From the NCBI GenBank assembly GCA_944393225.1, contig CALXZK010000004.1:29964-93963 (forward strand): 64,000 bases of DNA. Reading direction: 5' to 3'. A model generated the notes under the pieces. That model was not told the DNA's origin, searched no databases, and saw only the letters and a list, made by a program, of their open reading frames with translations. Position numbers and translations under genes: made by a program. Positions 54,251 to 62,253 of the stretch are shown here, in pieces. The stretch comes from an uncultured Alphaproteobacteria bacterium (GTDB lineage Bacteria; Pseudomonadota; Alphaproteobacteria; RF32; CAG-239). Within the stretch, counting starts at the first letter, position 1, and every line of letters starts with the position of its first letter.

Positions 54251-55632
54251 TATTTTTGTCCTCCGACAGTGATGTTTCTGACACGGATGGTGGGTTGCCC
54301 ATGAGATGCAGGGATTCTTCCAGAAGTTGATCCACATATGCTGCAAGATAAAGTCATATTGTTTGCAACCATATCTATATTTTGCAAAACTTCTTGTCCT
54401 GAACCTATCAGTTTGGCACCTTTGACTTGCTTAGTTATTTTGCCATTTTCTATCAGATAAGCTTTATCAACCGAAAAGTTAAATTCTCCGTTCATCGGAT
54501 TTGCTGAACCGCCGCCCATTTTCTCGGCATAAATACCTTTTTCGGTGTTAGCAATAATCTCATCGTGTGTGGATTTGCCATTAGCAATAAAGGTGTTGCT
54601 CATACGTGATGTCGGCGCAAAAGTATAATTCTGACGGCGCGAACAACCGTTTGGCTCCATCCCCATACGACGCCCGTTTAATCTATCGACCATATAGTTT
54701 TTTAAAATACCGTTTTCTATCAAAATCTTTCTTTGAGTTTTAACGCCTTCGTCATCGACATTAATTGAGCCCCAAGCGTGGTCAATAGTAGCATCATCAT
54801 AAGCGGTAACCAATGGAGATGCAATTTGCTGTCCAAGTTTTCCGCACATGACAGATGCATCTTTAGCGACGTAGGTTGCTTCAAGACTATGACCGCAAGC
54901 TTCATGAAAAATTACGCCTCCGAAATCATTGCCAATCACCACATCCATTCTGCCGGATGGGCAAAGATTAGCCGAAAGTCGAGATACGGAATCTGCAGCC
55001 ACATCCTCCGCAAATTCTTGCAAGTTTCTGCCTTCAAACAACTCCAAACCGTATAAACCACCAAAATTTTTTCTGGCGGCTTCCGTTATATTGTCTTTTT
55101 CAGAAATGGTGTTCAAATGCATGAGACTACGTGCAATAGAATCTTCTGCCCAAACACCCAAGGAATTAGCGAGCAAAGTATGGCGCGTTGTCTCTTTATA
55201 TTTGGCATCGGCCTTGCAAACAAGCGGACTGGCATTTAATGCATATTCGCTGATTTTGAGCATTAAGTCGGCTTTTTCTTTTTTGCTTTTGTTTTCAAAC
55301 GGTTTTTGAATTTGGTGTTTTCTCTCGAGCTCTAAATCTCTTAAATCAAAAGAAATGTCTTTTTTGCTTGATTTTATGCCTAAGGCGGCTTTTTTTGCGG
55401 TTTTGAGCAAATTTTCTCTATCCATCAAATTGGTATAAGCATAAACAAAATTAACACCGTCAAAAATGCGAATACCGGCGCCATAACTCAAACCGGATGT
55501 CGAACTTTTGATTTTTCTTTCTGACGTATGTAAATTATTTGTCAAAGTGTTTTCAACAAAAATCTCGGCATAGTCTCCACCTGTGGACAAAGCTTCATTC
55601 AAAATTTCTGCTACCAAATTTTTATCAAGCAA
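54250..55632 (-). CDS. tldD: Metalloprotease TldD
   Basis: 460 residues. Catalytic subunit with the HEACGH (HExxxH) zinc site (about 235-240) and the SxICGSTSG-x(n)-GQPTI cysteine region at the end. The start is TTG at 55632, supported by AGGAGAAG just upstream and by alignment of the protein's usual beginning; there is no ATG nearby. Operon with pmbA. Confidence 0.95.
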   Translation of the reverse strand: MLDKNLVAEILNEALSTGGDYAEIFVENTLTNNLHTSERKIKSSTSGLSYGAGIRIFDGVNFVYAYTNLMDRENLLKTAKKAALGIKSSKKDISFDLRDLELERKHQIQKPFENKSKKEKADLMLKISEYALNASPLVCKADAKYKETTRHTLLANSLGVWAEDSIARSLMHLNTISEKDNITEAARKNFGGLYGLELFEGRNLQEFAEDVAADSVSRLSANLCPSGRMDVVIGNDFGGVIFHEACGHSLEATYVAKDASVMCGKLGQQIASPLVTAYDDATIDHAWGSINVDDEGVKTQRKILIENGILKNYMVDRLNGRRMGMEPNGCSRRQNYTFAPTSRMSNTFIANGKSTHDEIIANTEKGIYAEKMGGGSANPMNGEFNFSVDKAYLIENGKITKQVKGAKLIGSGQEVLQNIDMVANNMTLSCSICGSTSGRIPASHGQPTIRVRNITVGGQK

Positions 55633-55642
55633 ATTTCTTCTC

Positions 55643-56323
55643 CTAGATATTGTTCAATAAATTTTTCAATACGGCAAAAGATTTATTAGCCATTTCGCCC
55701 CAAAAATCGGCATATTGCTGATGATTATCATTACTTCTCAGCGGATTGTCACTGATTATGCGCAAGCTAATAAATGGTGTCTTTTTTATATAGCAAACTT
55801 GAGCTACAGCACAAGATTCCATATCTACTGCCAAAGCATCATCAAACAATTTGCGAATGTTTTTAGCTTCTTCAATTCCGGCAACAAATTTATCGCCGCT
55901 TGTAATCAAACCTTTGTGAATGGTGATACCATTATGCTCACCCTCGTCTATTTTAGCAACCAAATTTTTATCGGCTTCAAAATAAAGCGGGAAGTCTTGC
56001 ACTTGGCCATAAGCATTGGGCTCTAAACACCAAACATCATTATAAACGGTTTTTAAGCTCACCACAATATCCATTTGTTTGACATCATCACCGACACCAC
56101 CGGCAACACCTGAGTTAATCACGCAATCGGGTTGAAATTTATCAATCAGCTCTGTTGTTTTAACGGCTGCGCAAACCTTACCGATACCGCTTTGGATTAA
56201 GGTGATTTCTTTATCACCGATAACCCCTGTGATATATCCGTCTTTTTCTTCTCTATTGGACAATAAGGCTTTGATTGAGTTAATTTCGCTGCTCATAGCG
56301 GCAATAATGGCAATTTTTTTCAT
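55643..56323 (-). CDS. mtnN: 5'-methylthioadenosine/S-adenosylhomocysteine nucleosidase
   Basis: 226 residues, standard length. Begins KIAIIAAMSSEI with the catalytic Glu13; VNSGVAGG, DMESCAVAQVC and RIISDN (catalytic Asp) are intact. Splits adenine from MTA, SAH and 5'-deoxyadenosine, the last being a by-product of radical-SAM enzymes such as HydG. Ten bases upstream of tldD, so co-transcription is likely. Confidence 0.96.
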   Translation of the reverse strand: MKKIAIIAAMSSEINSIKALLSNREEKDGYITGVIGDKEITLIQSGIGKVCAAVKTTELIDKFQPDCVINSGVAGGVGDDVKQMDIVVSLKTVYNDVWCLEPNAYGQVQDFPLYFEADKNLVAKIDEGEHNGITIHKGLITSGDKFVAGIEEAKNIRKLFDDALAVDMESCAVAQVCYIKKTPFISLRIISDNPLRSNDNHQQYADFWGEMANKSFAVLKNLLNNI

Positions 56324-56346
56324 TTTTATGCTCTTTCTGGTATAAA

Positions 56347-57282
56347 TTAATCTAATTTTTGCAAAAATTCTTTCATTTCGGCGCGCATTGCTTCATCTAA
56401 CAATTTGCTCGAATGTCCTTTAGCCGGAACAAATATCAGCTTTGACATCGGCAGTGCCTTATGCAAACGATAGGCATTTATCGGTGGGCAGATAAAGTCT
56501 AGTCGATTATGCAAAATAAGGGTCGGAATATTGCCAATTTTATGTGCATTATCAATTATTTCATCATCTTCCAACATGAAGTTTTGCGCAGCATAATTGA
56601 TATATATTTTTTGCATATTAATCTCTTTTTCATCGGGAATATAGTCGCCAAACTTTGGATCTAAACTTCCTAAAACACGCTCCCAACAGCCATATTTGGT
56701 TGCCGCTTCAGTTTGTTGTTCCAAATTTTCAGAATTAATTTGTTTGGCATAATATTCCGGAATCAAATAGTTATCAGAGATATTTCCTTTTAAGCCATCC
56801 AACATATCGGGATAAAACAAACCACTCTGTTTTAATTCCCATTTTTGAGAATCTTTGTTGGCTAAAAAGATTTTGGATAAAATCATGGCTTTCACTACCT
56901 TTGGATAGGTAATGGCAAACATCAAAGCCATGGTTGAGCCCCAAGAGCCACCAAAGAGAATGACTTTATCGTTTATTTCCAAGAGTTCCAGCAAACGTAC
57001 AACATCGTCAACATTGTCTTGCGTTGTGTTATGTTCCATACAACCGGCAGGCTCTGATTTTCCGCAGCCCCTTTGATCAAACATCACCACGCGATATTTT
57101 TTTAAGTCAAATTTCTTTGCCGTTTCTGCGCGCGACCAAAACCCCGGACCACCGTGAAAGCAAATGATTGCCTCACCTTTGGGGTTGCCAAACTCACGAT
57201 AATACACTCTATGCCCGTCTAACTCCGGCAAATAGCCTTCATTAAAAGGTTTGGGAATGAACCAATTATTCCAAAATGCCAT
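56347..57282 (-). CDS. pip: Prolyl aminopeptidase
   Basis: 311 residues, alpha/beta-hydrolase family S33. CFHGGPG (about 42-48) forms the oxyanion hole, DQRGCGKSEP is typical of the family, and GGSWGSTMAL (about 108-117) holds the nucleophile. Asp in NRLDFICP and His in KGHSS complete the triad. Removes N-terminal proline from peptides. Follows the divergent sirtuin gene; 23 bp before mtnN. Confidence 0.94.
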   Translation of the reverse strand: MAFWNNWFIPKPFNEGYLPELDGHRVYYREFGNPKGEAIICFHGGPGFWSRAETAKKFDLKKYRVVMFDQRGCGKSEPAGCMEHNTTQDNVDDVVRLLELLEINDKVILFGGSWGSTMALMFAITYPKVVKAMILSKIFLANKDSQKWELKQSGLFYPDMLDGLKGNISDNYLIPEYYAKQINSENLEQQTEAATKYGCWERVLGSLDPKFGDYIPDEKEINMQKIYINYAAQNFMLEDDEIIDNAHKIGNIPTLILHNRLDFICPPINAYRLHKALPMSKLIFVPAKGHSSKLLDEAMRAEMKEFLQKLD

Positions 57283-57389
57283 GCTTTTCTCCTTATTTTT
57301 TGTTAATTTAGCCTATTTAAAGCCTATAACAAAACAAAAAAGTTGTTTTTTTAACATATATCATCTTTAATACAATCAGGAGAATAAAC

Positions 57390-58118
57390 ATGACAAGAAT
57401 TTATAAAAATATTCTGATTTTGACCGGTGCCGGTATTTCTGCCGAATCCGGTTTGGCTACCTTTAGAAGCTCTAACGGCTTATGGAATAATCACAAGGTT
57501 GAAGATGTGGCAACAATTGAAGGATTTGAACGTAATCCGGCTCTGGTGCACGATTTTTATAACGAACTCAAAGTAGAAGTACAAAAAGCAGAACCCAACC
57601 CTGCTCATATTGCTTTAACCAAGCTGCAACAAGAATATCCGGCAGAGATTAATATTGTTACGCAAAATGTGGATACACTTCATGAAAAAGCCGGAAACAA
57701 AAATGTGTATCACATTCACGGGCAAATAAACCAAGCCGTTTGTCTTAATTGCGGTCATGTGCTTGAAACCTGGGGTGATGTCGATACGGAAACGGTTTGC
57801 CCGCATTGTGAAGTTGCCGGAATGATGAAACCCAATATTGTCTTTTTTGGGGAGAATCTCTTATGTATGAATGAGGTAGAAACTTTTTTAAGAAAATGTG
57901 ACTTGTTTATTTCTATCGGTACCTCAGGCGTGGTGTATCCTGCTGCCGGATTTGTGCAAACCGCAAAATATTATGGCGCCGACACAATCGAATTTACGCT
58001 CGATTTGACCGCCAATAATTATCTTTTTGATAAACATGTTTTAGGCAAGGCCGGAGAAACTTTGCCCAAATATGTTGATGAATTGATTGCTTCAATAAAG
58101 AAAAACCCCGCTGAGTAG
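57390..58118 (+). CDS. cobB: NAD-dependent protein deacylase (sirtuin, CobB-like)
   Basis: 242 residues. GAGISAESGLATFR (13-26) and TQNVDTLHEKAG bind NAD; HIHGQ carries the catalytic His; the zinc ribbon is CLNCG and CPHC. Removes acyl groups from lysines. Single gene with an AGGAG site, ending at a bidirectional terminator. Confidence 0.96.
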   Translation: MTRIYKNILILTGAGISAESGLATFRSSNGLWNNHKVEDVATIEGFERNPALVHDFYNELKVEVQKAEPNPAHIALTKLQQEYPAEINIVTQNVDTLHEKAGNKNVYHIHGQINQAVCLNCGHVLETWGDVDTETVCPHCEVAGMMKPNIVFFGENLLCMNEVETFLRKCDLFISIGTSGVVYPAAGFVQTAKYYGADTIEFTLDLTANNYLFDKHVLGKAGETLPKYVDELIASIKKNPAE

Positions 58119-58132
58119 CGGGGCTTTTTTTT
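58102..58132. terminator. Bidirectional terminator after cobB
   Basis: CCCCGCT/AGCGGGG perfect stem, GAGT loop, A-tract before and eight T's after. Confidence 0.92.
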
Positions 58133-58146
58133 GTTCTTTTTAGGAA

Positions 58147-58911
58147 TTATTTACCAAAAATTCCCAATTCTTTTACTCTGTCTTTAACACCACCGACAAC
58201 TTTGTTCAAGTTCTCATCAGCAACAGATCTTAAATCGCCGAGTTGGCTTTCGACAACAGTTTTGGAAGCTGTTTTCAAAATGTTGTTCAAAATCTTGGTG
58301 ATAGAAGAAGCGATACTTTCGCCTTTCTTTTCATCGCCAATATTTCTCATTACGATTTGCGGTAATTTAACTTTCAAATCGTTAGCTTTGCCATTGATGT
58401 TAGCAATAGCTTGGATTTCACCATTGGCAACAACCAATTCTTTAATAACTACTTTTTTAGAAGAGGCTTCATCTTTCGGGGCTTCTTCTTTAGCTTGAGA
58501 TGCTTGAGCATCTTTGGAAGCTGTGTTAGCGGCAATATTCTTTTGAATTTGGCTGATGTTGTTTTGAGTTAAAGACAACATTTCATAAGTGATAACAGGT
58601 TTGTTAATGGCAATTTTTTCAATAACGATTGTATCAGAAGCCAAGCTTTTCAAATCAACTTTTACAAAAATATCGCCTAAGCTAAAAATGTAAGGAGCTG
58701 AGTAGTTTTTGGGGTTGGCAACGGTAATTTCGCTGATTTCACCCTCGCCTTTGGTCAAACTTAATTTGAAACCTTGCAAGTTGACTTCGGTACCGGTGAT
58801 TTCGCTACCATATTTATTAACAACTTTTTTAACGATTGTTTCTAATGATGGTGAGAAATACCAAGCTGCGGCAATCACCAAAACTAAAAATCCGAAAATA
58901 TATTTTTTCAT
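58147..58911 (-). CDS. AsmA-like envelope protein
   Basis: 254 residues: N-terminal membrane anchor (1-20) and an extracytoplasmic beta-rich part resembling the start of AsmA/DUF748 proteins (e.g. GTEVNLQGFKLSLTKGEGEISEITVANP at 40-67). A Lys/Ala/Glu-rich linker (130-155) follows. AsmA relatives move lipids between membranes; this short version lacks most of the usual length. Single gene. Confidence 0.78.
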   Translation of the reverse strand: MKKYIFGFLVLVIAAAWYFSPSLETIVKKVVNKYGSEITGTEVNLQGFKLSLTKGEGEISEITVANPKNYSAPYIFSLGDIFVKVDLKSLASDTIVIEKIAINKPVITYEMLSLTQNNISQIQKNIAANTASKDAQASQAKEEAPKDEASSKKVVIKELVVANGEIQAIANINGKANDLKVKLPQIVMRNIGDEKKGESIASSITKILNNILKTASKTVVESQLGDLRSVADENLNKVVGGVKDRVKELGIFGK

Positions 58912-59008
58912 TTTTATTCCTTCCTCGTTGTTTCAGATATTAAAAATGTAATACGATATTTTTCTTTTTACAATCAATAATCTTAAGATAACACTAACTT
59001 TTTAAAAC

Positions 59009-59063
59009 AAAAAAGCTGTCTTATTCCCTAAGACAGCTTTTCTTTAATGGTAGGCGCGTGGGG
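59009..59063. repeat. Direct repeat: orphan tRNA-Lys tail plus terminator
   Basis: 55 bp, one mismatch to 59256-59310 (offset 247). On the minus strand it reads the T-stem 3' strand, acceptor strand and CCA of tRNA-Lys followed by its terminator. With 58912-59008 (AT-rich, nothing recognised) it lies between the AsmA-like gene and the element core. Confidence 0.93.
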
Positions 59064-59184
59064 CTTGAGGAAAGAAAATTCTCCTGAGGAGGATTTTCTA
59101 ACGAAAGGCGAACATTTGTTAGTTTTAAGGCAAACGACAGTGCCGCCGAAAAACTTTACAAATGAAGTGACCGCAGCGCAGTTA
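59064..59184 (-). repeat. Dispersed tRNA-tail element, conserved core, copy 2
   Basis: Aligns without gaps to 20621-20741 in tRNA orientation. Conserved landmarks: TAACTGCGCTGCGGTCACT at the distal end, the CATTTGT/ACAAATG pair and the 12-bp hairpin at 59073-59099. In that hairpin one pair changed from T-A to C-G (compensatory); another became C-A on this strand, which is G-U if transcribed the other way. The adjoining 59185-59235 has weaker similarity to 20567-20620. Confidence 0.9.
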
Positions 59185-59255
59185 GTGAGCTTGCGAACTT
59201 ACAAGCAAGAGTGAACCCTTTAGGGTGAGAACCCCTTTCCTTTTCTAAAAGGACA

Positions 59256-59310
59256 AAAAAAGCTGTCTTATTCTCTAAGACAGCTTTTCTTTAATGGTAG
59301 GCGCGTGGGG
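59256..59310. repeat. Direct repeat: tRNA-Lys tail plus its terminator
   Basis: Partner of 59009-59063. The terminator hairpin AAAGCTGTCTTA/TAAGACAGCTTT is perfect in this copy and in the other. Confidence 0.93.
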
Positions 59311-59339
59311 GTTCGAACCCCAGACCCACTGATTAAGAG
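59295..59339 (-). pseudogene. 3' fragment of tRNA-Lys (CUU), likely integration (att) site
   Basis: On the minus strand: anticodon loop CTCTTAA, TCAG stem strand, TGGGTCT variable region, T-arm TGGGGTTCGAACCCCCA, CGCGCCT acceptor strand and ACCA. The 5' half (acceptor, D-arm, 5' anticodon stem) is missing; sequence diverges exactly at the anticodon loop. This is the classic crossover point of tyrosine integrases, and an integrase gene starts 145 bp away. An intact tRNA-Lys would be expected at the other end of the element. Confidence 0.85.
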
Positions 59340-59406
59340 TTATTCGTTCTTAAATTTGCATATATGATAATATATTGAAAATTAACAATAAAAATATATT
59401 AAAAAC

Positions 59407-59435
59407 TTGACAAACTCACCCTTGCATAGTAATTT
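59407..59435 (+). promoter_or_regulatory. Candidate promoter of the integrase gene
   Basis: TTGACA (59407-59412), 17 bases, TAATTT (59430-59435). A short direct repeat TTTGTAGTATT twice in 59444-59470, between promoter and start codon, could be an operator or arm site. Confidence 0.55.
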
Positions 59436-59483
59436 TTATTAAAATTTGTAGTATTTTTGTAGTATTTTCTAGAGAGATTTTTA

Positions 59484-60794
59484 ATGAAATTTAATTTTAC
59501 AGATAGCAAAATTCGTGCGTTAGAGGTTAAAGCTAAACGTTACTCGGTGATGGATTGTAAAGAAGATGGTTTGGAATTGTTTGTACATCCCAAAGGAACT
59601 AAAACATTCTGTTTATACAAAAGAGTTAATGGCACCCCTACTCATAAAAAACTTGGAAATTTTGAAGATATAACTGTTGCTCAAGCCAGAGAAATTGCCA
59701 ACAATCTTAAAAACGCAATGTATGAAAATGTTTATATTAACAACAAAGATAAACTTTCTAAAATTACATTAAATGATGCTTTTGCTACATATATGAATTC
59801 TAAAATCAGTCTAGGTCAAAAAACAATAGATGAATATAATCGCTTGTGGAATTCCAAAATTAAAAATCAACTTGGAAATATGAGAATCTTAAATGTAAAT
59901 GTTGAGGTATTAGAAGAATATAGAAATAAAAATGCAAATACTCCTTATCAAACTAATCGATGTCTTGGTTTGATTAAAGCTATATATAATTATTTAATAA
60001 ATAAAAAATCGTATAATATATCTAATCCAGCCAATGGTGTTGAAGCATTTAAAGAAACACCTTGTATCAGAGCTTTAGATAGTGAAGAAATTGGACGTGT
60101 CATTAATACAATCAGTAGATTATTGCTTGTTAAATTCAACCTCTCTTACTATGCCATCTTGTGTCTTTTATTAATTCCTGTTAGAAAATCTGCATTATTA
60201 AGTATGAGATGGCAGGATATTCAGGTTGCAAAAAAGACTTGGATTGTTCCTCAAACAAAAAATAAAAAGAATTTACTTGTAAACCTTCCTAATGCTGTTA
60301 TACCGATTTTACAAAAACTAAAGGAAGAAGCCAAAGCCCAACAAATTGACAGCGAATATGTTTTTTATTCAAAAGAAAGTCAAAGCGGTCATTTAATTGA
60401 TGTAAAAAAGTCTTGGGCTACAATAAAACGAGAGGCAAACCTTGAAGGACGAGTAAGGTTACACGATTTTCGCCATACATTTGCAACAATGATGGCAGAA
60501 TTAACCGGAAATTCTTATAAAATTAAAATTGCCTTAGGTCACAATTCATTGAAATCAAGTGAAATTTATGTAAACCTTGTTAAAGAACATATCAGTGATA
60601 ATGTAAATGATACTGTTGATAAAATGTTAGAAAAAGTTTCTGCTAAAAACATCGAAAAAGGAAATATTATTAAACAAGATGTAAAGGATATGCTCATTAC
60701 AGGAGCAAAACATCGTGTAAAACTAGAATTACCTACTCTTGAAGACGGCAAGAAAGAAATTTCCAAATTGTGGTTACAAAAAAATAATAATTAG
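59484..60794 (+). CDS. Tyrosine-type site-specific integrase
   Basis: 436 residues: N-terminal arm-binding domain of the DUF4102 type (about 1-85), core-binding SAM-like domain (95-185) and catalytic domain with Arg234 (PVRKSALLSMRW), HDFR at 327-330, His353 (LGHNS) and the nucleophile Tyr362. This type usually integrates elements at tRNA 3' ends. A C-terminal extension of ~60 residues follows. Located beside the tRNA-Lys fragment. Confidence 0.95.
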   Translation: MKFNFTDSKIRALEVKAKRYSVMDCKEDGLELFVHPKGTKTFCLYKRVNGTPTHKKLGNFEDITVAQAREIANNLKNAMYENVYINNKDKLSKITLNDAFATYMNSKISLGQKTIDEYNRLWNSKIKNQLGNMRILNVNVEVLEEYRNKNANTPYQTNRCLGLIKAIYNYLINKKSYNISNPANGVEAFKETPCIRALDSEEIGRVINTISRLLLVKFNLSYYAILCLLLIPVRKSALLSMRWQDIQVAKKTWIVPQTKNKKNLLVNLPNAVIPILQKLKEEAKAQQIDSEYVFYSKESQSGHLIDVKKSWATIKREANLEGRVRLHDFRHTFATMMAELTGNSYKIKIALGHNSLKSSEIYVNLVKEHISDNVNDTVDKMLEKVSAKNIEKGNIIKQDVKDMLITGAKHRVKLELPTLEDGKKEISKLWLQKNNN

Positions 60795-60866
60795 TCATAT
60801 TAAGGCATACTTTAATGAAACCATTAATTTAATCTGTTTTATGGTAATATTAAGGTCATATTATCA

Positions 60867-60895
60867 TTGACTTGAGAAAAGTAATGCGATATTTA
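60867..60895 (+). promoter_or_regulatory. Promoter of the serine recombinase gene
   Basis: TTGACT (60867-60872), 17 bases, TATTTA (60890-60895). Just upstream, ATATTAAGG followed by (T)CATA occurs twice (60797 and 60847), possibly an operator or recombination site. Confidence 0.6.
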
Positions 60896-60928
60896 GACTT
60901 TAATGTTACTTTTTAAACGGAGAATAAA

Positions 60929-61501
60929 ATGAAGTTTTTATATGCCAGAGTTTCCTCCAACGACGGAACTCAACATATCGACAGGCAAACGACCGAAGCA
61001 TCTCAATATGATGAAGTGTTTATCGATTATGCTTCAGGTGGGTCAACAGATCGACCAAAATTACAAGAAATGTTAAAATGGATAAGAACTGGTGATATAG
61101 TAGAAGTCCATTCTATTGATCGTTTGGCTCGAAACATAAATGATTTGCTCAGAATTGTTAAAATAATTACAGAAGAACGAAAATCAGATCTCTTCTTTAT
61201 TAAAGAGAATCTTAAGTTTTCGGCTGATGCCTCTAACCCATTTAATAATCTTATGCTTCATCTTTTAGGCAGTATTGCTGAATTTGAAAGAAATATGATA
61301 AAAATGCGCCAAAAAGAAGGAATTGCAATTGCTAAAGCTAAGGGTGTATATTCAAAAGAAAGATGCAAGAAGCTATCCTTATCCAAGATTGAAGAATTAA
61401 AAAAAGATGTAGCCGATAAAGTAAAAGTTAGTGAAATATGTAGAAAATATGGTATTGCCAAGCCGACTTTTTATCGATATCGAGAAAAGTTTGATCTTTA
61501 A
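60929..61501 (+). CDS. Serine recombinase (resolvase/invertase family)
   Basis: 190 residues: catalytic domain with LYARVSS (Ser9/Ser10), the conserved IDRLARN arginines and the FERNMIKMRQKEG linker helix, then a C-terminal helix-turn-helix (about 150-186, ICRKYGIAKPTFYRY). Small resolvase/invertase size. Could resolve cointegrates or invert a DNA segment; the nearby inverted repeats at 62159 and 63672 are a possible substrate. Confidence 0.93.
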   Translation: MKFLYARVSSNDGTQHIDRQTTEASQYDEVFIDYASGGSTDRPKLQEMLKWIRTGDIVEVHSIDRLARNINDLLRIVKIITEERKSDLFFIKENLKFSADASNPFNNLMLHLLGSIAEFERNMIKMRQKEGIAIAKAKGVYSKERCKKLSLSKIEELKKDVADKVKVSEICRKYGIAKPTFYRYREKFDL

Positions 61502-61506
61502 TTAAA

Positions 61507-61541
61507 AAAAGCAACTCTTTTTTTATAAAGGAGTTGCTTTT
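61507..61541. terminator. Bidirectional terminator between convergent genes
   Basis: AAAAGCAACTC/GAGTTGCTTTT stem with a T-rich 13-base loop. Confidence 0.82.
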
Positions 61542-61573
61542 AATTTATTAATGCCTTACAGAAAAACCTGAGT

Positions 61574-62134
61574 TTACTCGGGGTTATCTATTTTAGTTAT
61601 TTCATTTAAGATGTTCTCCATAACAGTGAATGCAGTTTTTTCAACATCATCCATTATCTTACCCTTGACAGATTCATATGTTTTTATGAGCTCTTTATGC
61701 AAGTCTTTCATTGTATTAAGTTCAGTTTCAGGAAAGAAAGGACTCTTGTTATCTAGGGTTACAGAAGATATTATTTTACCTTTAGCTATTTTAACTTTTG
61801 TTATTTTATCTAGGTTTTCTCCATCAGGTATAGAAATAAGAATCCTTAGATTATAGGCCATTTTAGAAAAACTTGTAATACTTCCAATTGCAAGCCAAGG
61901 TACACCCATACAATAAATACTGTTTTCTTTGGCTTTGTAAAAATTATAAATACCTAATTCCAGACCTTCAAAATCTATTAATTTAGAGTTGCCTTTAGCA
62001 TCACAAATATGCGTTTCATAGCCGAATAAGCGATTATACATATAGGTTGCCATAGTCTTTATAACCCTTATCAATCCTTTTTGTTGTACTTTAGGGCCAA
62101 AACATTCGATTTTTATAGGAACTAATTTATCCAT
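61574..62134 (-). CDS. Hypothetical protein of the integrated element
   Basis: Not recognised. 186 residues, soluble, no signal; mixed alpha/beta with an amphipathic helical C-terminus (145-186). AAGGAG precedes the ATG. Its 95-bp upstream region is repeated in inverted orientation ahead of the gene at 63792. Confidence 0.7.
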   Translation of the reverse strand: MDKLVPIKIECFGPKVQQKGLIRVIKTMATYMYNRLFGYETHICDAKGNSKLIDFEGLELGIYNFYKAKENSIYCMGVPWLAIGSITSFSKMAYNLRILISIPDGENLDKITKVKIAKGKIISSVTLDNKSPFFPETELNTMKDLHKELIKTYESVKGKIMDDVEKTAFTVMENILNEITKIDNPE

Positions 62135-62158
62135 TAAAAGTCTCCTTTTTATTCAACA

Positions 62159-62253
62159 CAAGCACCATTGCTTGATAACTTAAAATTAATTAAGTTCTAG
62201 GAGATTTGCGAGGAACCAAAAAAATGAGATTTTTAATGTTATTGAATGTTATT
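62159..62253. repeat. Inverted repeat, left arm
   Basis: 95 bp, matching 63672-63766 in reverse complement at about 88 positions. Contains the palindrome CAAGCA-ATGG-TGCTTG (62159-62174 in reverse) and a tandem AATAACATT pair. It is also the leader of the gene at 61574-62134. Confidence 0.92.

Noticed and set aside
54251..54346. 32-codon N-terminal extension of pmbA
   Set aside because: It lies within the end of tldD in another frame. The ATG at 54250 gives the usual PmbA start and a TAATG coupling.
59185..59255. Additional small RNA gene within the tRNA-Lys region
   Set aside because: Short hairpins are present but there is no promoter, and the sequence is the poorly conserved part of the repeat element.
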